64,000 nt of DNA from JBFWUM01 sp050247255 (GTDB lineage: Bacteria > Acidobacteriota > Vicinamibacteria > Vicinamibacterales > UBA2999), in contig JBFWUM010000007.1 of the NCBI GenBank assembly GCA_050247255.1, positions 1 through 64,000 of the forward strand. Direction: 5' to 3'. A model generated the notes under the pieces. That model searched no databases, had not been told where the DNA came from, and saw only the letters and a program-made list of their open reading frames with translations. A program made the translations under genes and the position numbers. Positions within the stretch are counted from its first letter, which is position 1. Every line of letters begins with the position of its first letter. Positions 30,599 through 39,971 of the stretch are shown piece by piece.

Positions 30599-32163
30599 AT
30601 GGCTGAGTCTTTCGACGCTGTCGTCATCGGCAGCGGCTTTGGCGGCGCTGTCACGTCGGCACGCCTGGCAGAGCAGGGGTATCGCGTTCTCGTTCTCGAA
30701 CGAGGGCGCCGCTGGACGCCGCAGACGTTTCCGCGACGCCCGAACGATCCGTGGCTCTGGGATCATCGCGACCCGGCGCGCTGCCACGGGTGGTTCGACT
30801 TCCGCGTCTTCCCACACATGGCGGTCGTGCAGGGCGCCGGCGTCGGCGGCGGCTCGCTCGTCTACGCCAACATCGTCATCGACGCCAAGCCCGACAGCTT
30901 CGACGCCGGCTGGCCGCCCGAGATCACGTGGCAGGAGCTGCAGCCGTACTACCAGGCGGCCGGCGCCATGCTCAACGTGCAGAAGGTGCCGGAGGCACAG
31001 TGGCCTGAGCGGACGAAGCTGATGAAGGAGGCGGCGGAGAAGTCGGGGCACGGCGATCGCTTCCGCCGCCTCGACCTCGCCGTCACGTTCGATCCCGAGT
31101 GGCACGACGGGCTGCCGGACCCGTACGCGGAGTCGCACTCCAAGCCGTTCGTCAACGCGCACGGCAAGCAGCAGGGGACCTGCGTCCACCTTGGCGAGTG
31201 CGACATCGGCTGCCGCGTCAACGCCCGCAACACGCTCGATCTCAATTACCTCGCCGTTGCCGAGAAGCATGGCGCGGAGATCCGCCCCCTGCACCTGGTC
31301 CGCACCATCGTTCCGGAGGAAGGCGGCTACCGGGTCGACTTCGAGCGCATCGACGGTGGGGCGCTTCACCCTGGCTCGGTCCACGGCCGCATCGTCATCG
31401 TCGCTGCCGGGACGATGGGGAGCAATGAGCTGCTGTTGCGGTGCCGCGATCAGTACCGGAGCCTGCCGAAACTGAGCGCCTTCCTCGGCCGCAACTGGAG
31501 CAGCAACGGCGACTTCCTGACGCCGGCGCTGCACCCGATGCGGAAGATCACGCCGACGCGCGGCCCGACGATCACCTCGGCCATCGACTTCCTCGACGGC
31601 AGCGCCGACGGGCAGGCGGTGTTCATCGAGGACGGCGGGCTGCCCGACCTGGCGGTCGGCTTCATGCGCGACCTGGCCGACGAGGCCGGGCCGACACCGC
31701 GGGCGCAGGCGATGGCGGAGAGCCTGCGCGTGCTGCTGCGGCTCAACGCGTTCGAGCGGGTCATGCCCTGGTTCGCGCAGGCGCGCGACGCGGCCGACGG
31801 GCAGCTCTCGCTGCGCGACGGCACGCTCCACCTCGATTGGGACACGCCCGCTCCGAGGCGGCGATGGATGCCGTCGTCCGCACGCACGAGCGGCTGGCGC
31901 GCGCGACCGGCGGCATCCCGCTGGTGCCGATCACCTGGACGTTGATGAAGGACCTGATCACCCCGCACCCGCTCGGCGGCGCCAACATGGGGACCTCCGC
32001 GCAGACCGGCGTGGTCGATCACAAGGGCGAAGTCTTCGGCTATCGCAACCTCTACGTCGCCGACGGCTCCATCGTCCCCGAGGCGATCGGCCTGAACCCC
32101 TCGAAGACCATCGCGGCGCTGGCCGAGCGGATCGCCGCGCTCATCGCCGCTGAACGCCGCTGA
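30599..32163 (+). CDS. GMC (cholesterol oxidase-like) oxidoreductase, frameshifted
   Basis: An FAD-dependent oxidoreductase of the GMC superfamily. The FAD motif DAVVIGSGFGGAVTSARLAE opens the protein; QGAGVGGGSLVYANI, the Cys pair in GTCVHLGECDIGCRVNARNT and the late ITPHPLGGANMG and LYVADGSIVPEAIGLNPS motifs fit the cholesterol-oxidase-like branch. The coding sequence breaks at 31847-31849, where one base is missing from a CCC run; the C-terminal 105 codons continue in another frame. The joined product would be about 520 residues. It opens an operon of hydrolases and the gasdermin-associated protease. The break may be an assembly error. Confidence 0.8.
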
Positions 32164-32171
32164 GCAGGACC

Positions 32172-33461
32172 ATGCCGGACACCACACCGACCAACGCCAT
32201 CGTCACCTATCGAAGTTTCTCGGGCGCGTTCGATGCGCCGCCGTCCCGCCCGCTGGCGCCGCGTTCGCCGTTCGAGTCGTCCACGGATGGGAGCGACGAA
32301 GTGGCGCTGCGCGCGCAGCTCTCCGAGGCGATGGCGATGCTGGAGCGGGAGGCGCGCCGGCAGGGGCCCGGGATGATCACCGCGGTGCAGCACCAGTTCG
32401 CTTCGCTGCTGCAGTCGCGCCTGCTCGAAGACCCGCCGCCCGGGGGCGGCCTGCGCGAGTTGCCGCCGGAGCGTCCGGCGCAGAGCGCGTTCGAGGTGAA
32501 GTACGACGAGCACGACATCCTCGGCTGGGTCGGCAGCGTGTTCTCGTGGTGGCGGAAGATCCGCCCGGAGCCGTGGCTGACCGCCGCCGCCGACCCTGAG
32601 CCGATCGGGCGTGGCTCGCACCTGCGGCTGGCGATGCTCGCGGATTGGGGGACGGGTCTGTACGGCGCGCCGGTCTGCGCCACCGCCATCAAGCAGGACG
32701 CCGGTCCGCTCGACCTGCTGCTGCACCTCGGCGACATCTACTACTCGGGCACCGTCGGGGAGACGAAGAGCCGCTTCCTCGACGTCTGGCCGTCGCGGTC
32801 GGGAGCGATCAGCCGCGCCTGCAACGCGAACCACGAGATGTACACAGGCGGCGAGGGGTACTTCCGCCAGGTCCTGCCCGCGTTTGCCCAGGAGGCGAGC
32901 TACTTCGCGCTGGAGAACGACCACTGGCTGCTGGTCGGCCTGGATACCGCCTACGCCGATCACGATCTCCACGGCGATCAGGTGGCGTGGCTGACGCGCC
33001 TCGTGGACCGCGCCGGCGGGCGCAAGGTCATCCTGTTTTCGCATCACCAGCCGTTCTCGTTGCTCGACAGCCAGGGTCCGAAGCTGGTGGAGAAGCTCGG
33101 CACACTGCTCGGCGCCGGAAAGATCTTCGCGTGGTACTGGGGGCACGAGCATCGATGCGTGCTCTACGACAAGCATCCCGCGTGGGGGTTCCACGGGCGC
33201 TGTGTCGGGCACGGCGGCTACCCGTACTTCCGCGACGCGCTTGGCGAGTGGCCCGCTGAAGACAAGGTCTGGCGGCGGCACGGCGCCAGAAACATGGTGC
33301 CCGGCGCGCTGATCCTCGATGCGCCTAATCGCTACGTCACGGGCGAGGAGGAGAAGTACGGCGCCAACGGCTACGTGAGCCTCGAGTTCGAAGGGGCGCA
33401 CGTCAACGAGGTGATCCACGAGCCGGACGGCACCGTGCTGCGGCAGCAGGAGCTCGCGTAG
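32172..33461 (+). CDS. Calcineurin-like metallophosphoesterase
   Basis: A 429-residue dimetal phosphoesterase. The metal ligands are seen in order: Asp in LADWGTG (near 158), HLGDIYYSG (Asp188), CNANHEMY (Asn220, His221, in place of GNHD/E), FSHHQPFS and WGHEHRC. The first 140 residues are an extra, poorly structured region ending in a hydrophobic VGSVFSWWRKIR segment. The substrate (nucleotide, phospholipid or protein) is unknown. It is 8 bp after the GMC gene and 4 bp before the protease gene, in the conflict-island operon. Confidence 0.85.
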   Translation: MPDTTPTNAIVTYRSFSGAFDAPPSRPLAPRSPFESSTDGSDEVALRAQLSEAMAMLEREARRQGPGMITAVQHQFASLLQSRLLEDPPPGGGLRELPPERPAQSAFEVKYDEHDILGWVGSVFSWWRKIRPEPWLTAAADPEPIGRGSHLRLAMLADWGTGLYGAPVCATAIKQDAGPLDLLLHLGDIYYSGTVGETKSRFLDVWPSRSGAISRACNANHEMYTGGEGYFRQVLPAFAQEASYFALENDHWLLVGLDTAYADHDLHGDQVAWLTRLVDRAGGRKVILFSHHQPFSLLDSQGPKLVEKLGTLLGAGKIFAWYWGHEHRCVLYDKHPAWGFHGRCVGHGGYPYFRDALGEWPAEDKVWRRHGARNMVPGALILDAPNRYVTGEEEKYGANGYVSLEFEGAHVNEVIHEPDGTVLRQQELA

Positions 33462-33465
33462 GCCC

Positions 33466-34545
33466 GTGGCGTCGCTCCAGCTCTCCGGCAAGCAACTCAG
33501 GCAGCTCAGCGAAGCCCTGCGCGCCGCCTTTCCGCTGCAGCGGCTGCGCGAGGTCCTGACCTTCAGGCTGGAGAAGCGGCTGGAAGACTACTCGCTCGGC
33601 AGTGACTACCAGGAGATCGTCTTCGAGGTGATGACGGGGGCGGAGTCCGAAGGGTGGACCGCGGAGCTGCTGACCGCGGCGCGCCAGTCGAACCCTGGCA
33701 ACGCGCAGCTGCAGGCCTTTGCCCAGGAGGTGGGCCTGGCCGCCGTGACGCCCGCCCTCGAGCGCACGATTCGCGAGCAGACCCCGTATCTCGACGTCGA
33801 GCTGTTCAGGACGCGTCTCGCGGAGCTCGAGAACCAGGTATGCCGCATCGAGGTGGCGACGCCGCGCGGCACCGTGTACGGAACGGGATTTCTCGTCGCG
33901 CCGTCGCTGGTGATGACTAACTACCACGTGATGGATCAGGTCATTGCGGGCAAGGTCGCTCCGGCAGCGACCACGTTGCGCTTCGACTATAAGCGCACGT
34001 CATCCGCCACGGTGAGCCAGGGGACGACCGTGAAACTGGCGGTCGACTGGCTGGTCGACTCGAGCCCGCCGAGCGAGATCGACCTGAAGCCGGAGCCGAA
34101 GACCGGCGTGCCGGCCGCGAACGAGCTCGACTACGCGCTGATCCGTGTCGAGGGGGAGCCGGGCAACGACGCGGCCGGCTGCGGCGCCGACCCGAAGTCG
34201 CCGCCGCGCGGCTGGATCACGCTGGCGGACACCCCGGTGCCGCCCGCGGAGTCACCGCTGTTCATCCTGCAGCACCCGGACTCGGCGCCGCTGAAGCTCG
34301 CCCTCGACATGACGGGCGTCATCGGCCCGAACGGCAACGGCACGCGCGTGCAGTACCGCGTCAACACCGAGGGCGGGTCGTCGGGCGCGCCCTGCTTCAC
34401 GCCGGAGTGGCAGCTGGTGGCGCTGCACCACAGCGGCGATCCGAACTTCGATCCCGACCACAAGCCTGTCTACAACGAAGGCATCCCGGTGGGCGCCATC
34501 CTCAAGCTGCTCGACGAGCGCGGCAGGCGCGTCGAGCTCGGGTGA
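33466..34545 (+). CDS. EAD1-trypsin-fold serine protease
   Basis: A 359-residue two-domain protease. Residues 1-87 form an effector-associated domain 1 (EAD1): LSGKQLRQLSEALRAAFPLQ to NAQLQAFAQEVG, alignable with the EAD1 of the downstream adaptor. The catalytic domain has His154 in TNYHVM, Asp222 in ELDYALIRV and Ser306 in GGSSGAP. The residue equivalent to trypsin Asp189 appears to be Asn, so the protease is V8-like, not trypsin-like, in specificity. There is no signal peptide, so it acts in the cytosol. It is the likely activator of the gasdermin encoded downstream. GTG start. Confidence 0.85.
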   Translation: MASLQLSGKQLRQLSEALRAAFPLQRLREVLTFRLEKRLEDYSLGSDYQEIVFEVMTGAESEGWTAELLTAARQSNPGNAQLQAFAQEVGLAAVTPALERTIREQTPYLDVELFRTRLAELENQVCRIEVATPRGTVYGTGFLVAPSLVMTNYHVMDQVIAGKVAPAATTLRFDYKRTSSATVSQGTTVKLAVDWLVDSSPPSEIDLKPEPKTGVPAANELDYALIRVEGEPGNDAAGCGADPKSPPRGWITLADTPVPPAESPLFILQHPDSAPLKLALDMTGVIGPNGNGTRVQYRVNTEGGSSGAPCFTPEWQLVALHHSGDPNFDPDHKPVYNEGIPVGAILKLLDERGRRVELG

Positions 34546-34550
34546 CCGAC

Positions 34551-35582
34551 ATGTCCACCACCGAGCGAGTCGTCGAGTTCAGGGCGCGCGACGGCTTCCG
34601 CTGCAACCTGATTCACGTCACCGGACAGCAGCCGCCGTCGAAGGGGCCGGTGATGCTGGTCCACGGCGCCGGCGTGCGCGCCAACATCTTTCGCGCGCCG
34701 ATCGAGACGACCATCGCCGATTACCTGCTCGAGCGCGGGTACGACGTGTGGCTCGAGAACTGGCGGGCCAGCATCGACTTCGCGCCGAACCGGTGGGACC
34801 TCGACCAGGCGGCGCTCTTCGATCATCCGGCGGCGGTCGACACCATCGTGCGCGAGACCGGCGCCTCGGAAGTGAAGGCGATCATCCACTGCCAGGGCTC
34901 GACCAGCTTCGTCATGTCGGCGATGGCGGGCCTCGTGCCAAAGGTCAGCACCATCGTCAGCAACGCGGTGGCGCTGCACACGGTCGTCCCCGAGGCGGCG
35001 GAGAAGAAGCTGAAAGTGGCGACGCCGCTCATGGCGCGGATGACCGACTACCTCAACCCGCAATGGGGACGGTCGGCGCCGACGGCCACCGCCCGCCTGG
35101 TGCGGCTGATGGTCAACATGACCCATCGCGAGTGCGACAACGCCGTCTGCAAGCACGCCAGCTTCGTCTACGGCGCGGGTCATCCGACGCTGTGGCGGCA
35201 CGAGAACCTGAATGCGGCGACCCACGGCTGGTTGTCGGACGAGTTCGCCGAGGTGCCGCTGACGTTCTTCGAGCAGATGCTCCGCTGCGTGGAGCGCGGG
35301 CACCTGGTGTCGACCGGGGCGCATCGCGAACTGCCGGACGATTTCGAGGAGGCGGGGCCGCGCACCGATGCGCGGTTCGCGTTCATCGCCGGCGAGCTGA
35401 ACGAGTGCTTCCTGGCCGAGAGCCAGAAGCGGAGCTTCGACTACTTCAACCGCCTGCGCCCGTCGTTCCACTCGCTGCGGGTGATCCCGAACTACGGGCA
35501 CCTCGACATCTTCATGGGCGCGCGCGCGGCGCAGGACACCTTTCCGATCATCGTCGAGGAGCTCGAACGTGCAGATTCCTGA
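34551..35582 (+). CDS. Alpha/beta hydrolase with Cys at the nucleophile position
   Basis: A 343-residue alpha/beta hydrolase fold protein. The oxyanion-side motif is VMLVHGAGVRANIF, the nucleophile elbow reads IIHCQGST with Cys114 where most enzymes have Ser, and the late His is in IPNYGHLDIFMG. Related proteins accompany cholesterol-oxidase-like GMC enzymes. The substrate is probably a lipid or sterol derivative, an inference from neighbours. The ATG is 6 bp after the protease stop; a GTG three codons earlier overlaps that stop and is an alternative. The next gene overlaps by 14 bp. Confidence 0.8.
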   Translation: MSTTERVVEFRARDGFRCNLIHVTGQQPPSKGPVMLVHGAGVRANIFRAPIETTIADYLLERGYDVWLENWRASIDFAPNRWDLDQAALFDHPAAVDTIVRETGASEVKAIIHCQGSTSFVMSAMAGLVPKVSTIVSNAVALHTVVPEAAEKKLKVATPLMARMTDYLNPQWGRSAPTATARLVRLMVNMTHRECDNAVCKHASFVYGAGHPTLWRHENLNAATHGWLSDEFAEVPLTFFEQMLRCVERGHLVSTGAHRELPDDFEEAGPRTDARFAFIAGELNECFLAESQKRSFDYFNRLRPSFHSLRVIPNYGHLDIFMGARAAQDTFPIIVEELERADS

Positions 35583-36441
35583 ACGGGTGTTGAGGCAGCA
35601 GGGGCAGCGGGCGCTGGTGGACGGCATTCCCTTCGAGCTGCCGGTGGTCTGCGCCCCGTCGCCGGTGCTGATGGCGGCGTTCACGATTGACGGCGACAAG
35701 GCCGCCGCGCTGCTGCCAGGCAAGGAGTTGTTCCCTGTGCGCCTGCTCAACGGGCGAGCCGTCCTGCTCGTCGCGGTGATCGACTACCAGCAGACGACCA
35801 TCGGCAAGTACATCGAGTTCAACGTCGGCATCGGCTGCACCCACGGCGAGAAGCCGGCGCCGGCCATCGTCCCGGGCCTGTTGACCGATCTGTTCGGCAC
35901 CGGCCAGTTCGTGCTCGACCTGCCGGTCAGCACGGAGATCTCCGTGAAAGGTGGGAAGGGGATCTGGGGCATGCCGAAGCACCAGGCGAACCTCGACTTC
36001 ACGATCACCGATCGCTCGGTGAGCAGCCAGTATGACCTCGACGGCCAGTCGGTGCTGGCGATCGACATCGAGCATCCCGGCGAGCCGCGGCTGCCGGTGC
36101 GGATGAAGGCGGCCAACTACTGCGCCTTCCGCGGCATGCTGATGAAGTCGACCATCTACTTCACCGGCGAGGCGGCGGTGCGCGTGCTGCCGCGTGCCGC
36201 GGGAAGCCTGCGCGTCGGCACGCACCCACGGCTCCAGGTGCTGCGCGACCTCGACGTGGCGCCAGAGCCGATCATGACCGCCTTCCTGCCGGCGGCGCAG
36301 GGGACCCTCGACGACCACATCGAGGCCTGGTTCCTCCACTACGACACGCTGCCGTCGACACCGCCGGAAGGGCTCGAAAGCGTGGTCACCCTGGGGCTGG
36401 GGCAGGAGTGGCTCCCGGCGCCCGTGCGCGAGGCGGTATGA
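35569..36441 (+). CDS. Acetoacetate decarboxylase-like protein
   Basis: A 290-residue protein of the acetoacetate decarboxylase superfamily. The beta-barrel stretches VLLVAVIDYQQTTIGKYIEF and GIWGMPKHQANLDF are characteristic; the Lys in GMPK is in the position of the Schiff-base region, though the second Lys of the classical enzyme is His here. Members of this superfamily decarboxylate or simply bind keto acids. GTG start. It overlaps the preceding hydrolase by 14 bp and the patatin by 4 bp, showing tight co-translation. Confidence 0.8.
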   Translation: MQIPERVLRQQGQRALVDGIPFELPVVCAPSPVLMAAFTIDGDKAAALLPGKELFPVRLLNGRAVLLVAVIDYQQTTIGKYIEFNVGIGCTHGEKPAPAIVPGLLTDLFGTGQFVLDLPVSTEISVKGGKGIWGMPKHQANLDFTITDRSVSSQYDLDGQSVLAIDIEHPGEPRLPVRMKAANYCAFRGMLMKSTIYFTGEAAVRVLPRAAGSLRVGTHPRLQVLRDLDVAPEPIMTAFLPAAQGTLDDHIEAWFLHYDTLPSTPPEGLESVVTLGLGQEWLPAPVREAV

Positions 36442-37946
36442 CGCCGCGGCGCGCGCTCGTCTTGTCCGGCGGCGGCATGCGCGTCAGCTACCAGTCCGGT
36501 GTGCTGAAGGCGCTCGCCGAGGCCGGTCTCGAGTTCGCGCATGGCGACGGCACGTCTGGCGGCGGGATGACGCTGGCCATGCTCCTCTCAGGGCTGACCC
36601 CCGACGAGATGTGCGATCGCTGGCGGTCGCTACGGACCCGCGACTTCGTCTCCTTCATGCCGCTGTCGGAATACCTCTCGCTGAGTGGCCCGATGGCCCT
36701 CGGCAGCAGCCGCGGCATCGCCGAGAAGGTGTTTCCGCAACTCGGCATCGACTTCGACCGGATCCGGCACGCGGAGGGGATGACCGGCACGTTCAATGTC
36801 TGCAACTACACGCGGAAGGTGAACGAGGTCTTCACCCACGAGGAGATCGACGCCGAGCTGCTGGTGGCGGGCATGTCGCTGCCGATCTTCATGCCGCCTG
36901 TCCGGCGCGGTGACACCTGGTACACCGACTCGGCGTTCATCCGCGACGCCAACCCGCTCGAGGCGGTCCGCCGCGGCGCCGACGAGATCTGGATAGTCTG
37001 GACCCTGGGCAACAGCCCGGAGTACCGCCCCGGACTCTTCGCGCAGTACATCCAGATGCTCGAGATGAGCGCCAACGGCGCGCTGTTCGAGGACTTCGAG
37101 CGGATTGCCGACATCAACCGGCGGATTGCGGCCGGCGAACGGGTGCACGGGCGGACGACTCCGGTGCGCGTGCACGTGATCGCGCCGCAGCGCCCGCTGC
37201 CGCTCGACCCGGATCTCTATTTCAACAACGTCGACGCAGCCACGCTGATCGACATGGGCTACCGCGATGCGCGCCGCTACCTGTCAGAGCGGCGTGACGA
37301 CGGCGTGCCCCTGACCTGGGAGGCCACGGCAATGACTGACGGCACGCTGGGCATCACGTTCCGCGAGACCATGACCGGGCCGTTCGCGATGGGCGAGACC
37401 GATCCCGCGGCGGGCGAGCAGGCGGGGCGCCGCGCCAACACCGAGCTGTCGATGCACGCCGCCGTCGAGATCGACGACATCGACGGCTTTGTCGCCGACG
37501 AGACCCATACCGGCGGGCTGACGGGCCACATCGACTTCGCGCCGCTCGGCATGAAGATCCCGGCAGACCGCGGGGTCTTCCGCCTGTTCTCGCCCGGGGA
37601 TCGCCCTGGCGTTCGTTACATGGTCTACGAGCTCGGGTTCCAGCACGCTGGCCGTGCCTACTACCTCGCCGGGCGCAAGGAGGTGCAGAACGACCGCCGC
37701 GGCACCGATCTCTGGAACGACACCACGACGCTCCTGACGCGGCTGCACGAGGGGAACGACGCGAATGGCCCGGTGCTCGGCGCCGGCGTGCTGCGGCTCG
37801 GGGTCGGCGATCTCGCCCGCCTCACCTCTACGCTGCACGTCGTCAACGCGAAAGGACCCGGCGATCACGCCAAGGCGCTGGCGACGTTCGGCCGCTTCTT
37901 CATGGGGAGCCTGTGGGAGACGTACGGGCCCAAAGGCCGGGCATGA
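36438..37946 (+). CDS. Patatin-like phospholipase with an extra C-terminal domain
   Basis: A 502-residue protein. The patatin domain (residues 1-280) has the oxyanion loop SGGGMRVSYQSG, nucleophile Ser40 in GTSGG and dyad Asp164 in YTDSAF. This predicts phospholipase A activity on membrane lipids. The C-terminal 180 residues form a separate beta-rich domain (from about VEIDDIDGFVADETHTGG to GRFFMGSLWETYG). I recall the same domain attached to GMC/cholesterol-oxidase-like proteins in other bacteria, which links it to this operon; its function is unknown. Its stop overlaps the next start. Confidence 0.85.
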   Translation: MTPRRALVLSGGGMRVSYQSGVLKALAEAGLEFAHGDGTSGGGMTLAMLLSGLTPDEMCDRWRSLRTRDFVSFMPLSEYLSLSGPMALGSSRGIAEKVFPQLGIDFDRIRHAEGMTGTFNVCNYTRKVNEVFTHEEIDAELLVAGMSLPIFMPPVRRGDTWYTDSAFIRDANPLEAVRRGADEIWIVWTLGNSPEYRPGLFAQYIQMLEMSANGALFEDFERIADINRRIAAGERVHGRTTPVRVHVIAPQRPLPLDPDLYFNNVDAATLIDMGYRDARRYLSERRDDGVPLTWEATAMTDGTLGITFRETMTGPFAMGETDPAAGEQAGRRANTELSMHAAVEIDDIDGFVADETHTGGLTGHIDFAPLGMKIPADRGVFRLFSPGDRPGVRYMVYELGFQHAGRAYYLAGRKEVQNDRRGTDLWNDTTTLLTRLHEGNDANGPVLGAGVLRLGVGDLARLTSTLHVVNAKGPGDHAKALATFGRFFMGSLWETYGPKGRA

Positions 37947-38944
37947 CCGTCCATACCGCCGTCGCGAATGACGGCGTCCGGCTGCGGCTGGAGCGGCACC
38001 GGGGAGGGCCGCGCGGGCCGGTGATGCTGGTGCACTGCATCGGCGTGTCGAGCGGGATGTACACGCTCGACAGCATCGAAACCAACCTCCGTGACTACCT
38101 CGTCGATGCCGGGTACGACGTCTGGCTGCTCGATTTCCGCTTCAGCATCCGGCTGCCCGAGGCCGTCAGGCCGCACAGCTTCGACGATGTGGCGAGGCGC
38201 GACTATCCGGCTGCGGTCGCGGCCGTGCGCGATGCCACCGGACGGGATGTCCAGGTGATTGCCCACGGCGTCGGCGCGTCGACGTTGACGATGGCGCTGC
38301 TCGCCGGGTTGCAGGGGGTGAAGTCGGCGGTCTGCTCGCAGGTGTCGACCGACCTGGTGCTGCCGGCCGCCATGAAGCGCAAGGCCGACCTGCGCCTGAC
38401 CTCAGTCGCGGCCGCAGCCGGCATCGACACGATGACGACGACGCCGCTCGACCCGACGTGCGGCGACCAGGTCCTCGACGCGCTGCTGCGCCTCCAGCCC
38501 GTGGAGCGCGAGGAGCGCTGCACGAGCGCGGTCTGCCACCGCATCAGCGCGATGTACGGCGAGCTGTATCAGCACGCCCAACTGTCGGAGGCGACGCACG
38601 CCAGGCTCGGCGAAGAGTTCGGCGTGGTCAGCGTGCGAGCCTTCAGCCACCTGTCGCTCCTTGGGCGCGTCGGGCACCTGGTCGACGAAGCCGGCGCGGA
38701 AGCGTACCTGCCGCGTGTCGAGCGGCTGGCGCTGCCGATACTGTTTCTCCACGGCGAGAAGAACGAGTGCGTGCTGCCGGAGGCCACCGCGATCACGCTG
38801 CGGCGGCTCACCGAGGCCAACGGCGCGTCGTGGTACTCGCGCCGGCTGATCCCGGACTACGGCCACGTCGACTGCATCATCGGGCAGCACGCCAGCCGGG
38901 ACGTCTACCCGCACATCCTCGGCCACCTGGAGGCCACGGCGTGA
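37943..38944 (+). CDS. Alpha/beta hydrolase lacking the nucleophile
   Basis: A 333-residue paralogue of the hydrolase three genes upstream, sharing VMLVHCIGVSSGMYTL, YDVWLLDFRFS and the late IPDYGHVDCIIG. At the nucleophile elbow it reads VIAHGVGAST, placing Gly109 where Cys or Ser is required. It is therefore predicted to be catalytically dead or to use another residue, and may act as a partner or lipid carrier for the Cys version. ATGA overlap with the patatin; GTGA overlap with the nuclease. Confidence 0.8.
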   Translation: MTVHTAVANDGVRLRLERHRGGPRGPVMLVHCIGVSSGMYTLDSIETNLRDYLVDAGYDVWLLDFRFSIRLPEAVRPHSFDDVARRDYPAAVAAVRDATGRDVQVIAHGVGASTLTMALLAGLQGVKSAVCSQVSTDLVLPAAMKRKADLRLTSVAAAAGIDTMTTTPLDPTCGDQVLDALLRLQPVEREERCTSAVCHRISAMYGELYQHAQLSEATHARLGEEFGVVSVRAFSHLSLLGRVGHLVDEAGAEAYLPRVERLALPILFLHGEKNECVLPEATAITLRRLTEANGASWYSRRLIPDYGHVDCIIGQHASRDVYPHILGHLEATA

Positions 38945-39828
38945 GGAAGGCCGCCGACTATCGCGACCGCGCCGGGTACGACCCGGCGTTTCTCGGCTGC
39001 GAGGTGCCGCTGCCCACGTTGTCGGACGAGGCGAGGACACAGGCCGCGCGGATGTCGACGGACGGCGGCGCCACCGGGTGGGAGCTGAAGTACGACCACT
39101 TCAGCATCGTCATGAATGCCGGGGCACGGCTGGCATTTGTCGCCGCGGTCAACCTCGATGCGGCGGCGCCGTACCGGCAGTCGCGCGAGGGGAGCGACCG
39201 CTGGTTCGCCGATCCGCGCCTGCCGAAGGATGTGCAGGCCGGCGACGAGTTCTACAGCGACAACCCGCTCGATCGCGGTCACCTCGTGCGGCGCGCCGAC
39301 GCGGCGTGGGGACGGACGGCCGATGAGGCCGAGCGCGCCAGCGAGGACACCTTCCACTTCACCAACTGCTCGCCGCAGCACGAGATCTACAACCAGGCGC
39401 GCAAGGCGCAGAAGCAGGATCTGCGGCTCTGGGGCAACATCGAGGAATACATCGCCGCGCACGCCTCGACCTCGCGCCAGCGGATCTCGATCTTCAACGG
39501 CCCGGTGTTCCGCGCGACTGATCGGCTGCACCGCGGGCTGCGGGTGCCGCGCGAGTTCTGGAAGGTCGTCGTCTGCGCGCGGCCCGGCGGCGAGCTGCGC
39601 GCGCTCGGCTTCATCCTGAGCCAGGAAGCGCTCATCGCCGACCTGCCGCTCGAGGAGTTCACGGCCGGTCCCTACCAGCCGTACCAGGTGCCGCTGCGCA
39701 CGCTCGAGCGGCGCACGCGGCTCGACTTCGGGCCCCTGCGCCAGGCCGACGCGTTGGCCGGGCGAAGCGCGCTCGAGGCGGCCGCGGCCGCCGTGCCGAT
39801 CGCCTCCCTCGAGGAGATTACCCTTTGA
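38941..39828 (+). CDS. DNA/RNA non-specific endonuclease (beta-beta-alpha metal)
   Basis: A 295-residue nuclease of the Serratia NucA/EndoG type. The active-site motif is DRGHLVRRADAAWG with catalytic His114; FTNCSPQHEIYNQ supplies the metal-binding Asn151. No signal peptide is visible, so it would be a cytosolic, potentially suicidal nuclease, needing control. It ends the plus-strand operon. A GTG start overlaps the previous stop by 4 bp. About 140 bp with small palindromes separate it from the convergent gasdermin gene. Confidence 0.85.
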   Translation: MRKAADYRDRAGYDPAFLGCEVPLPTLSDEARTQAARMSTDGGATGWELKYDHFSIVMNAGARLAFVAAVNLDAAAPYRQSREGSDRWFADPRLPKDVQAGDEFYSDNPLDRGHLVRRADAAWGRTADEAERASEDTFHFTNCSPQHEIYNQARKAQKQDLRLWGNIEEYIAAHASTSRQRISIFNGPVFRATDRLHRGLRVPREFWKVVVCARPGGELRALGFILSQEALIADLPLEEFTAGPYQPYQVPLRTLERRTRLDFGPLRQADALAGRSALEAAAAAVPIASLEEITL

Positions 39829-39971
39829 TCGCGGTCGCGAACGTCAACCACGCGGAACCGCGTTCGAGGGAGAACGCGCTGATCAGCTCGTCGAGCTGGC
39901 CGGCGCAGTTACGCCAAGGAACCTGTCCTGCAGCACAGGGCCGGCAAACACATCGTCGAGCGTGCGCCAGC

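Noticed and set aside
31441..32163. Separate gene for the end of the GMC oxidoreductase
   Set aside because: It has no start signal and its conserved part only begins at the frameshift; it is the C-terminus of the same protein.
39829..39971. A 71-codon minus-strand frame in the gap after the nuclease
   Set aside because: It overlaps the gasdermin 3' end in another frame, and its product is Arg/Cys-rich without a ribosome site; small palindromes there look more like terminator sequence.
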